Positions 11,448 through 22,145 of a stretch of DNA of 64,000 bases are shown here, one piece after another. The notes under the pieces were generated by a model. That model was not told the DNA's origin and made no database searches. It saw only the letters and a program-made list of their open reading frames with translations. Position numbers and translations under genes: made by a program. The stretch spans positions 3,806,383-3,870,382 of the forward strand of contig JARUPZ010000037.1 in the NCBI GenBank assembly GCA_031213475.1. Direction: 5' to 3'. This DNA comes from Nereocystis luetkeana. Lineage: Eukaryota; Sar; Phaeophyceae; Laminariales; Laminariaceae. The first letter of the stretch is position 1. Every line of letters begins with the position of its first letter.

Positions 11448-11532
11448 GGGGGGGGGGCGCGTACTATTTCGTTGCATACCGGTACCTTGGGAATTTGACC
11501 CTTGACCACGCATCCCTTTCGAGACGGAGGGG
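11448..11532 (-). mobile_element. LINE 3' tail remnant (copy 3)
   Basis: On the minus strand the LINE end signature GAAAGGGATGCGTGGTCAAGG is followed by a diverged stretch ending near GTACGCGC and then C (a G-run on the plus strand, 11449-11457). Only about 80 bases remain, and G-rich sequence lies on the other side too. Confidence 0.5.
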
Positions 11533-12904
11533 GGGGGGAGGGGTTGCTACACCCATAGTGATGGCGGAAGAACCCAAGCCACGCCCCCACGTCCCCAGCG
11601 AGCGGGGGGGGCGCGGAGGGGAAAGTATTCGGAAAATGGAAGAACAAGTCAAACAGCAAACTGCAGTTCTATACTGCAGCATGAGCGGTCACGTTACTCA
11701 CATTACCCAAGGCGATGAGCGGAGGGCAGGGTGTTGACGACGGAGGTGGCCGACTACTTATGACGATGGTCGGAAGTTAGACGCTTGGATTTCTGGTAGG
11801 CATGTCCGAGTGTGAGCTTCAGTCAAAAGAAAGATGTTGTTGACGATGTTGAAAAGGCGCTCTGGGGCCGATGAGGAAAAGGGGCAAACAAGAGCGAGAG
11901 GATGGGGGTGCCACCATCAGCCAGCTGTCGGCAAGATGCACGCTCTACGGCTAGCACCGGGTCGTTACACTCCCTGACCTGCAGCAATGCTCCTTGATGC
12001 TTGCACGTGGAGGCCGATACTTCCTTATGGTTGAGATAGCTACTCCGTACTACAATAATCATCCGACGAAACTTCGTACCTTGCGTCTATGTACGAGAAC
12101 GTGCTGGAATGTGCCGATTACTCGAACAGGAACCAGTTAAGCTGCATTTTTAACTCACCATGCTGCATCACTATCATACTATATAATACTATATACCTGG
12201 TACGTCATTAATTATTGGGCATTTGCCAAGATTAGGTATACCTGATCCGTTTGAGCCAAAATCAGGTATGTACTAAAACCAAGTAAAAAACGCGCGCCAC
12301 GAGCGGTATTCTGTTCATGAAAGTCCGGTAAAAAAAGCGTGCCACATGACCTCCAAAATCTAAATCGTTTGTCTCCTTTAGGGTTTAGATACCACGGGCT
12401 TCACTTAGACCTGCAGAGAGTCACTATTAATAGGCTTCGTTTGTTTTGCCATGGCGGGGGCGCCAAGAAGAGTATTTATGCTGGCGCCCCTCCCCTTGAC
12501 AGCTTGAAATCTTAAAGACCGTCCTCGCGGTCGGCACGAATTAATCTTGCCGTACCAAACCTGAGACCACCTCTACGCGGGGTGCAGATAAAGGCCATGG
12601 TGCTGTATAGACCGCTACGCTGTGATCATAGAAAACAACACAGCAGTACACATCACAACTAACTGAAGCACGTCGCACACCCCAACGAAGAAAAGTGAAC
12701 CCATTAGCGTACGCATGTATGCGTATATGTAAATACGTACTTTCACGTACCAGGTACAACGTACGAGTACAGAGTTTATACGTTAGTACATAATAATTTC
12801 AACCGTGGGAGGGCAGACGCAGACGGAGAGAGAAAACAGTGTACGTATGGCCTCTCTGATTGGTTCAAAGTTGGCCAAAATCAGTTGAAAGCTAGACAGA
12901 GTAG

Positions 12905-13064
12905 AAAAAGTCAGGTATACCTTGGCCTTTTCGAGCCAAAATCAGTTACGATGTCAGCCTGGCCAACAGTAGGGCTCCTGGGGTGTGTTTTGTACTTGTT
13001 TTTAGAATGTAACTGTAACTGATGTTGGCCGAAAAGTGGCCAGGTATACCTGATTTTAGCAAAA
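12905..13064. repeat. Small inverted-repeat element, ~160 bp
   Basis: The left arm (TCAGGTATACCTTGGCCTTTTCGAGCCAAAATCAG in two overlapping reads, about 12911-12946) is the reverse complement, with a few mismatches, of about 13020-13062. A third related arm lies near 12225-12270. There is no coding capacity, so a MITE-like or foldback origin is inferred. Confidence 0.5.
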
Positions 13065-16000
13065 ACCCTTGAATATTTATAGTGCGTGAATCGACCGTGC
13101 TACTGAGTACTGACTATCAGGCATGGACGACTATGTTACCGATCAGCTGCTGGCTACTCTGTAGCGAAAGGCCTACTGTCTATAATACCAATACAACCTC
13201 TCGATGGAGGTGATATCGTCCAAATTGATAAATACCTCTCGACATCGAATGAAATAATCTCTTAACGATCTTGCTTCACTTGAGTAACAGCAATTCTGAT
13301 ACCGATCGGAATCCTCTGCAGACCTGCATAATTAGTGGGCCCAGCTGCCAGGAACATACTCTAATGCATACCCCTAGGTAGCACTACTACAGTAGAACAA
13401 CATATCCAGGCCCGTGTATGAACGGTGGCAATATGGGTGGAGTCTTGTCACGTACCCTACTCGTGGCTTACGTACACTACCAAAAAATAAGCGAGAATGA
13501 TGTAGCAGCCTTGAGCCCTCAGACGCTAAAACAGCCAGGCTCCTTGCATCTGAGACTGGCTTACCTGCTGGTGAGTTCGGACGAAGTACCTCTTGGACTG
13601 GGCGTGAGGACGACAATATTGCAACATCGCGCCAGTGCAGAAGTGCCGCAGAAGTTGAAACAGACAGCGCGGGTAGAGAGCGGTGCAGCAGATGCGGGGA
13701 CGGGTGCGGCGGTGCACGACAGGCGCAAGACCGATAGGACAGGTATCATAGATCTCTTTCGCTTTGACTTTATTTTTCTATTGGTAGCGTTTATTAAACG
13801 CTAGGTTGATGATACCATTGCGGGGGTTTGGGATTTCCGCAAGAACCTGAGACGTATCTATTTTGAAACTAGGCTCTGCAGTTCCCTTCTGACAGCAAAG
13901 AGCCTTCTACCGATTTTCCCATGTCTTTACAATGGGCCCTCCACGCAGCACTGGTCAGGACAGTCGCTACGCTTCGAAGCTATAAATCCTACCTCCACCA
14001 CGCTGCAACAAAAACAATACCCCAGCGATCAGTTGGTTGACCTAGAAATGGAAACACAAACTACAATGTAACAGTTTGCCACGTCCCTGCCCACCCGGTA
14101 CAACCTGCAAGTTTTACGCTGGTTAACCTACTATGACTACAGTATAATCAAACTCAAACAACAATTCAGCCAGCTGTCCAACAATAGAATAAGTTGGAAG
14201 TAGTCCACTACAGTGACTCCGTCCGTTTCGCAACAAGCACAGAGCCGGATGGTCTCCCGATGTCTCTGCCTCCCACAGACGAAGGACTAAAAAGGCACTG
14301 CCAGTGCTTTTACTGCTATAAGACTACTATTAATAACACTATTTTAGGGGGACATCCCCCCTCGTACGCACCGATTTCTCGGTTGTTCTCGTCCGCATCG
14401 TGGGTCCTCCTGCCATGCATGTTGGATTTCGAAATGGTTTCGGCGTGAATCTTGTTCGAAGATCTGAGGTGTGTCCATCTGGCGTGTGGGCAGGGTTGCA
14501 ACCTGTTCAAGATGTTGTTGATGTAGATCTTCTGAGCGATGGCGTCGTGCGTTCCAACGCTGATTGCCACCAAGCGCCCCTTCTCCACCGTGGATTACGC
14601 AGTCGGTGTCTGCGCCTTAGCCCCGCGGTTGGTGGACCCTCCTTTCCGGAAGAAGAGGAAGCCCGAGGTTGACTTGCGGGTGTGCACGAAGGCCGTAAAT
14701 GCGAGCAATAGTTTTCCGTCACCATGTGTGAAGCCCAGAGTTCCTCCGCGGGTTTTCCCACGGTTGTCCTTCCGCTACCGAGAGCTCCATGCTACTGAGT
14801 ATTGACTAGATAGATAAGCTGGTGCATGCACCTACTTTACTGCCTGCTACTACACGACGACATTGCTACCGATCAGCGACTCGGCAGGTTACTAGCCACT
14901 GCTCCTGCATCAACTGAGCGTGTGAAGCCCTTCGGCTCACAGTCGGTCTCAGTGTTGGGGTTGGCTGTTGTGCAGACGTGACTGATTCGCAGTACACGGG
15001 GGGCGGCAGGACGAAACAGCACTCTACAGGCGTTCCAGACGAGTACCACGGCAGCAGTTCGATCAGTTTGGCTGAAGTCACTTAGCATGGATGTAGATTT
15101 ATCAACAGCGTACGAGCAGAGTTTTGGGACCACGACCTCAGGCAAGCAAAAGCGTTAATCACTAACGAAACGTGCAAAATGAATCACGCCTCAAGACCCC
15201 AGGTTTAGTGATGCTTCATTGCCCAGTACGAAAAGCGTTTTTCATATATTTTACCTCGCCCATGGATACATCAGGAGGGAATAGCCCTAGGTACCGCGCA
15301 CAACAATGAATACTTCCTGCTACTGCTGCTGCTTTTGCTCCTGCTCCTGCTGCTGTGCTTGCATGGCTTCATCACGCAGTGCCGCCACACGCTTCGCTTA
15401 TTGTAAAAGTTTAGGATGCATTTTTCTTGACTGCTTGCGTACAAGACAGTATGAGGCTTCGTGTGGATTGACCGGTTGGCCGGTAGTGTTCGTTTACACT
15501 TATTTTGTTAACGAGATGATTGCGACGGAGTGCCCTGCATTTCCTCTAGCATTTCCTCTAGCGGAGCCAGAATAGCAAACAGGTAGGGAAGGTTGTACTA
15601 CGATGGTGGCACGATAACCAAACAGTTCTCCAAAACACGGGTAGTGGTTCTTGCATATGAACGAGTAGTACGTGACACTCCTGCGTCTTATCTTGTCGAA
15701 CAGACGCTGAGAAGAAACAGCATTGAGTTGTGATCAAATCCCCGCTGATGATTCCTGTTTATAAATATTAATATGTTTGCCATCCAAAAATGTGCAGCGC
15801 GAGCTTCAGCGTTGACCACCGATATCACTGTTGATCGATCGCCTCTATTTATACTGTCAGCCCCGATATACTTGGTGAATCATGTCAGTCGCAGTCATGC
15901 GCAGATTCTACAACCAAATATCATACCTGGTAAATTTTATTTGCCTGGTATGGTATTATTTATATCATGTTGGCCATCCGACGATGAGCCCCACAAGCTT

Positions 16001-16780
16001 TGGAGTGGATCATTCATCATGAACTACGTGATACATCGCATGTTGCATCGTACCTCTAAACAGTTACGACTACGTCCTCCGGGTACTACAGTTATTCCCA
16101 AAGGTTGATCATATACATGTTATTTAGAGAAGCAATAACAACATCAATAACTGCAACAGTTGGTTGCTGACACTCAAGTATGCCATCGATACAATCATCG
16201 CTCTGATTTTCAGACGATTCAGTGGCTGTTTTTTTTGGGGTTTCTCTTTCTTTCCCCAGCTGTTATTTTGTGAGGGATTAGTATCAAAGCTTGGGCTGCA
16301 ACTTGGCTGGTGGCCAGCATGAGAATAGTAATTCAGCCGTGGGCTGAATTATTGTACTTCAGCCGTTTTCACTAGCCCTGTATTGCTCTCTTTTATTTAG
16401 AGCAGCAGCAGTAACGACATCAATAATGGTACCGCAAAATAGGCAAAATAACACACAAGAGCTACCCTTTCCATCTAGCTATTAATAGGTATAATTCACT
16501 ACATTACGACGGCAGCACAGTATCACCGCGCAACTGCTTGCCGCAGTGTACCAGGTAAACAATACGTGTACGTAGCCTAGTCATCTACTGGGTGGTATAT
16601 ATGTTTACTTCGCACTATTAATAGTCATCACATCAAGTTTGTGGTTTCCGTTAATGTATGACGGTCATACTCGTAGCTCTATCCCACCAACTCCGGCACT
16701 ATCGTAGAAGCCTATGTCGGTCAAAATGTTGTGACTGGCCTTCCCGCGATTGCCTTCCCGCAAATCTCACAACAAGGGCG
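13065..16780. other. Anonymous intergenic stretch
   Basis: The longest plausible frame is 13418-13804 plus (128 codons), with no recognisable domain. A ~60-bp duplication links 13095-13140 and 14790-14880 (GCTACTGAGTA ... CTACCGATCAGC). A perfect hairpin AATTCAGCC/GGCTGAATT lies near 16331-16350. I see no supported gene. Confidence 0.35.
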
Positions 16781-16795
16781 TCGGCGTGGATGCCT

Positions 16796-16985
16796 CCCCC
16801 CCCTCCCCCCGCCGCATTCTTCCTCATCTGCCCTCTCCCCCACGCCCCCCTCCCATCTCATATCTCCTCCCCCCCGCCCCCCCCGCTTCCTCCGCCCCTC
16901 TCCGCCCCACCCCCTCCCCACCCCTCCTCCCTCGCTCCCTTCCCCCCTCCCCCTCTCTCCCTCTCTCTCCACTCCCCCCGTTACA
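16796..16985 (+). repeat. Long C-rich (pyrimidine) tract
   Basis: About 190 bases are almost only C and T with occasional G/A. Such a tract resembles those upstream of acceptors elsewhere in the window, and an AG follows at about 17035 (CATCTCAACGACAG). It may mark the 3' end of an intron of an unrecognised gene, but the following 150 bases give no protein I know. Confidence 0.45.
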
Positions 16986-17269
16986 TCTCCACCACCATGC
17001 ATGACATGATACACTCCTCCCATCTCAACGACAGCTTCACGTTACTACCAGCCTGGCGTTTCCTTTGGGGTCCGCCGGAGCGCCTTTACCCCTTCCTTTT
17101 TTGGTCCCGGGATGTCCAGCCGGCCCCGAGAAGGGCGCCGTCGACGCCGGCGCTCTCCCTCACTTATGGAGTTTTCATCGTCTACGTGTGCGCTTCGTTT
17201 CCTACCTGGTATGTCGTATTATTGGTACTACAGTGCTGTACGCCGTAATAAGCACTGCAATGTGTGCAC

Positions 17270-17400
17270 CCTCGCACAATGCCACGGTAGGGGTGGTTGC
17301 CTCAAAGGGGGGGTACCTTATGAACAATGCCACGGCACGGGTGGTTGCCTGATGGGGATGGTGCCTTATGAGCAATGTCTTGTAGGGGTGGCAACTTATT
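17270..17400 (+). repeat. ~50-bp tandem repeat, about three units
   Basis: The words CAATGCCACGG, AGGGGTGGTTGCCT and GGGGGTACCTTATGAA recur about every 50 bases (17277, 17326 and, more diverged, 17372). Just downstream, GAGCTCCTCATGAGAGGAGCTC forms a hairpin. Confidence 0.6.
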
Positions 17401-17621
17401 TTCTGAGCTCCTCATGAGAGGAGCTCAATATCTCGCCTGAGACACGACTTCGAAGAATCTGTTTGCCGCAATCCGGCCAATGTGCATTTGCCCTAGTCGT
17501 ACAAAACACAATTCTAGTGACAAGGGTCATACTAAACCGGTATAATTATAGTTGCTCTCTTGAGTAGCTCAATCGGTCAGAACATCTTGAGCCTAAAAGT
17601 GCACCGCCCCCTGTATATATT

Positions 17622-18062
17622 ATATAGGTTGAGTTGGCGTCGGTTGACAACGACACTGTAAAACGTGTCGCTCACTACGTGAGCTAGACAGCCAGGGTAC
17701 ACTTTTTTACTAGATTTCAGCTGGGTTGGCGTCGGTCAGCAGCGACATTGTGAACATGCCGCTCACTACGTGAGCTAGACCTGCCAGGGTACCGTTTGGC
17801 TTGTTTTTTGCGGTAGGTCACAGCTGGCGATCGAGTTAGATCATTTGTACGGGGTGGGGAACCTTTACTTCACACAAGGGAAACGATCGCATCACGTATT
17901 GCTTATGGTAAGGCACCCACGAGACAGTTACATAGCACTCCCATTGCTATCTCTGGAAGTGGCCACGCCGGAAAATAAATTAACTCATTGAGGCTGTCAT
18001 CCATATGCAAGTCTCCCTCACGAGCGGTTCTTTATAGGATGCAGCTCACCCTTATTGTATAC
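17622..18062 (+). mobile_element. SINE-like C-tail repeat, 5' part (copy A)
   Basis: It starts TATATAGGTTGAGTTGGCGTCGG, contains the palindrome CTCACTACGTGAG, then GATCGAGTTAGATCATTTGTAC and GGTAAGGCACCCACGAGACAG, and continues to GCAGCTCACCCTT. The first ~90 bases are duplicated in tandem (about 17625 and 17725). It lacks the usual 3' end. Just upstream, 17563-17595 has an A-box-like TAGCTCAATCGGTCAG. Confidence 0.7.
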
Positions 18063-18067
18063 CTGGT

Positions 18068-18370
18068 ATATATATATATACAAGCTTCGGTCCGCGGGCG
18101 GCCTACGCCGCCCGCTACGCTCGCTCAGGCAGGAAAAATACATCAAATTACTATGCGAACCGGACAGAGGTCCATGATTGAATATAGTTTTTTTATTATG
18201 ATCGTAGTTGCAAACTGGCGACTTGATAATGCCAAGAGTCCCGCCGCCATGCTTCAGGAGAAAACAGCTCGGGCGCCACATACGCTTCGCATCGCGGGCG
18301 GTTGCCGCACGTACGTACATACCCCAGGTAGGGTACTTAATTTATTCTTTCGATATGCTGTATGTACGAA
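18068..18370 (+). repeat. Dispersed repeat with GC hairpin (copy 2)
   Basis: It shares with 4370-4592 the opening GC hairpin (GCGGGCGGCCTACGCCGCCCGC), the word AATGCCAAGAG and the ending CCCCAGGTA...ATTCTTTCGATATGCTGTATGTACG. A second partial hairpin head (CTTCGCATCGCGGGCGG) lies inside at about 18284. It directly follows SINE-like copy A. Confidence 0.6.
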
Positions 18371-19190
18371 AAAAGAGAAAGCACAGCACGGCACAGCGGC
18401 ACAGCAGCACCGCAAAAACAATGTAAAATGAAACCGAAAAAAATCCGGAAGAAAAATAAATCCCCGTCCCTCTCCTGAAAAAAATTTCTGCCTGATTGGA
18501 ACACCTTGCACCGGTCAAAAAACAAAAAAGTGAACAGCAGAGCTTCTCTCTCAGCCTCGTACGCCGCCCGCCCCTCTCGCGATCACCTCGCCACCGATTC
18601 GGTTCGGGTAATGCTTTCCTCACTCTCTGCCACAGTCAGCCCCGTCGCCCGCCTCGCTTGAAGCCCGGTGCTCACCGTGGCCGTCGTTCGCTAGCTCGAC
18701 AGTGTTGGTACTCAGACTGGGAATTCCCTCTTTCAACTTCAGGGTGGTTGCTAAAATAAGCACCGCTTGAATGTTATCTTGCAATTTCGAACGACCCTTA
18801 TATATCGTACGTGTTCTAATCAAAGTCACAAATTGAGGCCAGACAGAGCCCGTTCATGTATCCTTCGTGTCTCGAGGCACACGCGACGCCTGGGCACGAA
18901 AGCGGCGACCGCGCTCCTTGCAACCCCCCCTCTACCCGTCAGCCCCCGCTGACACCCGCGACGGCGCCGGGCTCTCCCGCCGTGCCGTGCTCGGAGTACA
19001 CGCACGCACATAAAACGAAAGAAGAAAAAAGGAAGAAAGGACCGAGAGTGCCAAGAGAATTGGAGAAAACAAAGAACCGCTGGAAAGGTCCGGCAAGTAC
19101 TAAAAGGAGGCAGTTTGGAAGTGGGAGGTCAGAGAGGCCAGGGATGTACCAACCGAGCACCCTCAGGAATTTAGATCTAAGTAAGTGGTT
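18371..19190. other. No supported gene
   Basis: Open frames on both strands (for example 18856-19221 plus, 121 codons, Lys/Pro-rich) show no known domain or splice context. Its last codons run into the SINE-like repeat that starts at 19192, which argues against it being a gene. Confidence 0.35.
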
Positions 19191-19191
19191 C

Positions 19192-19690
19192 TATATAGGT
19201 TGGGTTTGGACGACGCCGTAAGACACGCCACTCACTGCGTGAGCTACACAACCAGGATACCGCTTATTTGTTTTTTATTTTTGGCGATCACCGCAGCTGG
19301 CGGTCGAGTTAGATCCTTTTTGTGCGGGGAGAAACCTCAACTCCGCACAAGGGATACTCGTATCACGTAGTGTGTATATGGTAAGGCACCCACGAGGCAG
19401 AGAGATATGTTGTAAGCCCATTGCTTTCTCTGGAAGATCCACACCAGAAAATAAATCAATGTATTGACGCTGTCATCCATATGTTAGAAAACCCGTCTCA
19501 AAAGCGGTTTTTAGTAGGATGCCGCTCACACTTCATGCGACTCGCCCAACACGTCATGGCGCTTCGCGCTTGGTGCAAGCAAAATGTCTGCCTGGTCGGT
19601 GGAAACCCGACGTTCTCCGTCCCAGCGTTGTAGGGATGCGAGAATCTATGGCCATACGACTACGGCCATGCATGACAATGAGTACACCCC
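19192..19690 (+). mobile_element. SINE-like C-tail repeat (copy B, near full length)
   Basis: It runs from TATATAGGTTGGGTTTGGACG through CTCACTGCGTGAG, GGTAAGGCACCCACGAGGCAG, AAAAGCGGTTTTTAGTAGGATG, CGCTTCGCGCTTGGTGCAAGC and CTACGGCCATGCATGACAATG to AGTACACCCCCCCC. The end CAATGAGTACACC plus C-run nearly equals the LINE end CAAATGAGTACGCC plus C-run. It is about 0.5 kb with no coding capacity. Confidence 0.75.
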
Positions 19691-20499
19691 CCCCTCCCCC
19701 CGCCGCTACCGTCGGATGATAGAGTCCTTCTTAAACGCATTAGGACTGCGCCCCACGTTGTGGGAACATTTTTTGCCAACAGCGGTGAACGTATAAGGGT
19801 TTTTCCTTGCTTTGCGTGCACCCACGCTCTATCTATACCTAGCGTGCCCGGGATCATGGCCCTGGATTCGGTGCGCCGACATCATTTGCCACGTCTACTC
19901 ATCACCACCATCTGCCCTTGTGTAAATGTTGCCACCGGAATAGAGAGAGACGTGCGGATTTTGTGCAGCACGTAGTCTCTTTTTCCCCTGGCCTGAGTAT
20001 CATTTTGCCTAACTTTCACAGTAAGTGGGGCGCGTCTTTGGTCTCGTTGCGACAGGTGAGGGGTTTGCTCGCTCGTTTGTGCGCACGTTCGTCTACACCC
20101 TGTGTCGTGCGGCGTGGAATAATTTCATCACATCACTGTCTTCCACTGTGAGGCCCCACGTTATCTTCCACACCATCTCCTGTCTTCAACCCAATGTATA
20201 ATATGTTAGTACTGGATCATTTCACGACGATACTACTATGTATTTTCCCTGTTTTCTGATTATGTCTCGCTGGTCGATCTTTCTCTCTCCTTCCTTGCGC
20301 GTGTACCTGGTATGTTCTTTGGATCATCCGTGCGGCGGGTGGTTATCTCCGCATCTTCGGGGGGGACTCATGTTCGTCTGTATTTGAGAGCGTGCTATCC
20401 GGAGGACGGAGGCAACTATAACTTGTTATGGTACCCCCTCTCACCTGTTGCGGCGTTCTGTTTCGTAGCAGGTGTCCCCTCATACCTTATACTTCGCCC

Positions 20500-20625
20500 A
20501 GCAGGACTTGGTCATTCCCTTCTGCGGCCATCCACTGCTTGAGATTTGAATCTACCTCGCCCAACAGGGCTTGGTGATTCTCTTCTACGGTCATATATTT
20601 GCTTGTACTTTGAATTTGCCTTCCC
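20500..20625 (-). repeat. 60-bp minisatellite, part 1 (20-residue repeat)
   Basis: Two units read on the minus strand as repeats of the type EENHQALLGEVDSNLKQWMAA. They belong to the same array as 21150-21545. The SINE-like copy at 20632-21150 lies between the two parts. Confidence 0.65.
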
Positions 20626-20631
20626 CCTATT

Positions 20632-21150
20632 TTATATAGGTTGGGTTGGCGTCGGTTGGCAACGACACTGCAAAACATGTCGCTCACTACGTGAGCTAGA
20701 CAACCAGGGTATCGTTTGTTTTTTTTGGTCGGTCGTCCAGAGCTGGTAGTCGAGTTAGATCATTTGTGCGAGGTGAAGAACCTTTACTCCGCACAAGGGA
20801 ATAGATCGTATCACGTAGTGTTTAAGGTAAGGCACCCAAGAAGCAGTTACATAGTACTCCCATTGCTGTCTCTGGCAGTGGCTACACCGGAAATTAAATT
20901 AACTCATTGAAGTTGTCATCCATACGCAAGTTCGCCTCACAAGCGGTTCTTAGTAGGATGTAGCTCGCCCTTCATGCGACTCGCCGGACTCCTCACGGCG
21001 CTTCGCGCTTGGTGCAAGCACAGTCTGCCTGGTCGGTGAAAACCCGACATGCTCCGTCCCGGCATTGTAGGGATGCGAGGGTCTATGGTCATACAACTAC
21101 GGCCATGCATAAGATCGAGTGCATCTCTCCTATCGAGTACACCCCCCCCC
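20632..21150 (+). mobile_element. SINE-like C-tail repeat (copy C), inserted in the minisatellite
   Basis: It starts TATATAGGTTGGGTTGGCGTC and ends ATCTCTCCTATCGAGTAC then ACCCCCCCCC. All the internal landmarks of copy B are present. Minisatellite units flank it on both sides, so it entered an existing array. Confidence 0.75.
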
Positions 21151-21545
21151 TGACCGGACTTGGTGATCCTCTTCTGCGGCCATCCACTGCGTGCGATTTG
21201 AATATACCTCCCCTGACCGAGCTTGGTGATTCTCTTCTGCGGCCATCCAATACTTGCGATTTAAATACACCCCCTCTAGTAGGGCGTGGGATTCTCTCTC
21301 TGCGGTCGCCAATTGCTTGGAGTTTGATTTTTTCTGTCCCGACCGGGCTTGGTTATTCCTTTCTGCGGCCACCCACTGCTTGCGATTTGAATATACCCCC
21401 TCTAGCGGGGCACGGTATTTCTTTTCTGCGGCGAATTCCGTCACTTGTCGTATTTGTTTAGAGAGACATCGATTCACGAACCACCGCTTGCGAATTGACA
21501 TCGCGTCCTCTGTCGGGGTGCGACGATTGTTTTCTGGGGCCATTC
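21151..21545 (-). repeat. 60-bp minisatellite, part 2 (20-residue repeat frame)
   Basis: On the minus strand a 172-codon frame (21648-21130) is built of about five to six 20-residue units, e.g. VYLNRKYWMAAEENHQARSG and VYSNRTQWMAAEEDHQVRSG, becoming less regular upstream. The DNA period is 60 bp (TTGGTGATYCTCTTCTGCGG, then CCATCCACTGC). The consistent frame suggests the array was once coding, either a repeat-protein gene fragment or element ORF. No flanking domain is recognisable. Confidence 0.6.
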
Positions 21546-21954
21546 GGGTCATCTGTTCTGCACACTGAATATTTGTTGCGTGACGCAGACCTAATTCGTG
21601 GTGTGTCCTGTATATATTTCGGGCACCACATAATAATCTACTGAGCACCCGACATATGTCTTGCGTGCCACAGATTCACCCTTCACGCGCCCCGAATGTT
21701 TTTTCGGACAAAGTGGATTATCTACAGCGCATTTTAGATATCTCTCGCGTATTGTGGGTCCATCCATACGCCGTTGTTTCTGTGGGCGATGATTCACCAC
21801 ACTGGTCAAAGCATACGAAGTATATTGTTTTTTCGTGCGATGAGGCTTCTGCTAGCGCGTGGAACTGCGTGTACGAGACCCACCGAGGTCGTGCTTCCAA
21901 CTTATGGTCTTCTTTCGACTCGCACATTATTATTTGATGTAGCGGCCACCGCCC

Positions 21955-22145
21955 TTCCTCCTCGCGGGGAAGTTCGCCCGGGGACAGAAGTCACGTTGAG
22001 TCGACAAGAGACCCTACCAGTAAGCCATCTCCTTCGGTAGTAGCGAAGGACTTCCTCCTCGCGCGGAACATAACAGAAGTCGCGCCGAGTCAACAAGAAA
22101 CCCTACAAGTACGCCATCCCCTTCGGCAACAACAGCGGAGGACGC
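21955..22145 (+). repeat. ~92-bp tandem duplication
   Basis: Two successive blocks share TTCCTCCTCGCG, ACAGAAGTC, GAGTC-ACAAGA-ACCCTAC-AGTA-GCCAT and CCTTCGG. They sit at the upstream edge of the plus-strand Ty3/Gypsy fossil and may be part of it. Confidence 0.5.

Noticed and set aside
14316-14761. Minus-strand frames with a faint transposon-polyprotein feel.
   Set aside because: No catalytic motif could be pointed to; similarity was only an impression.
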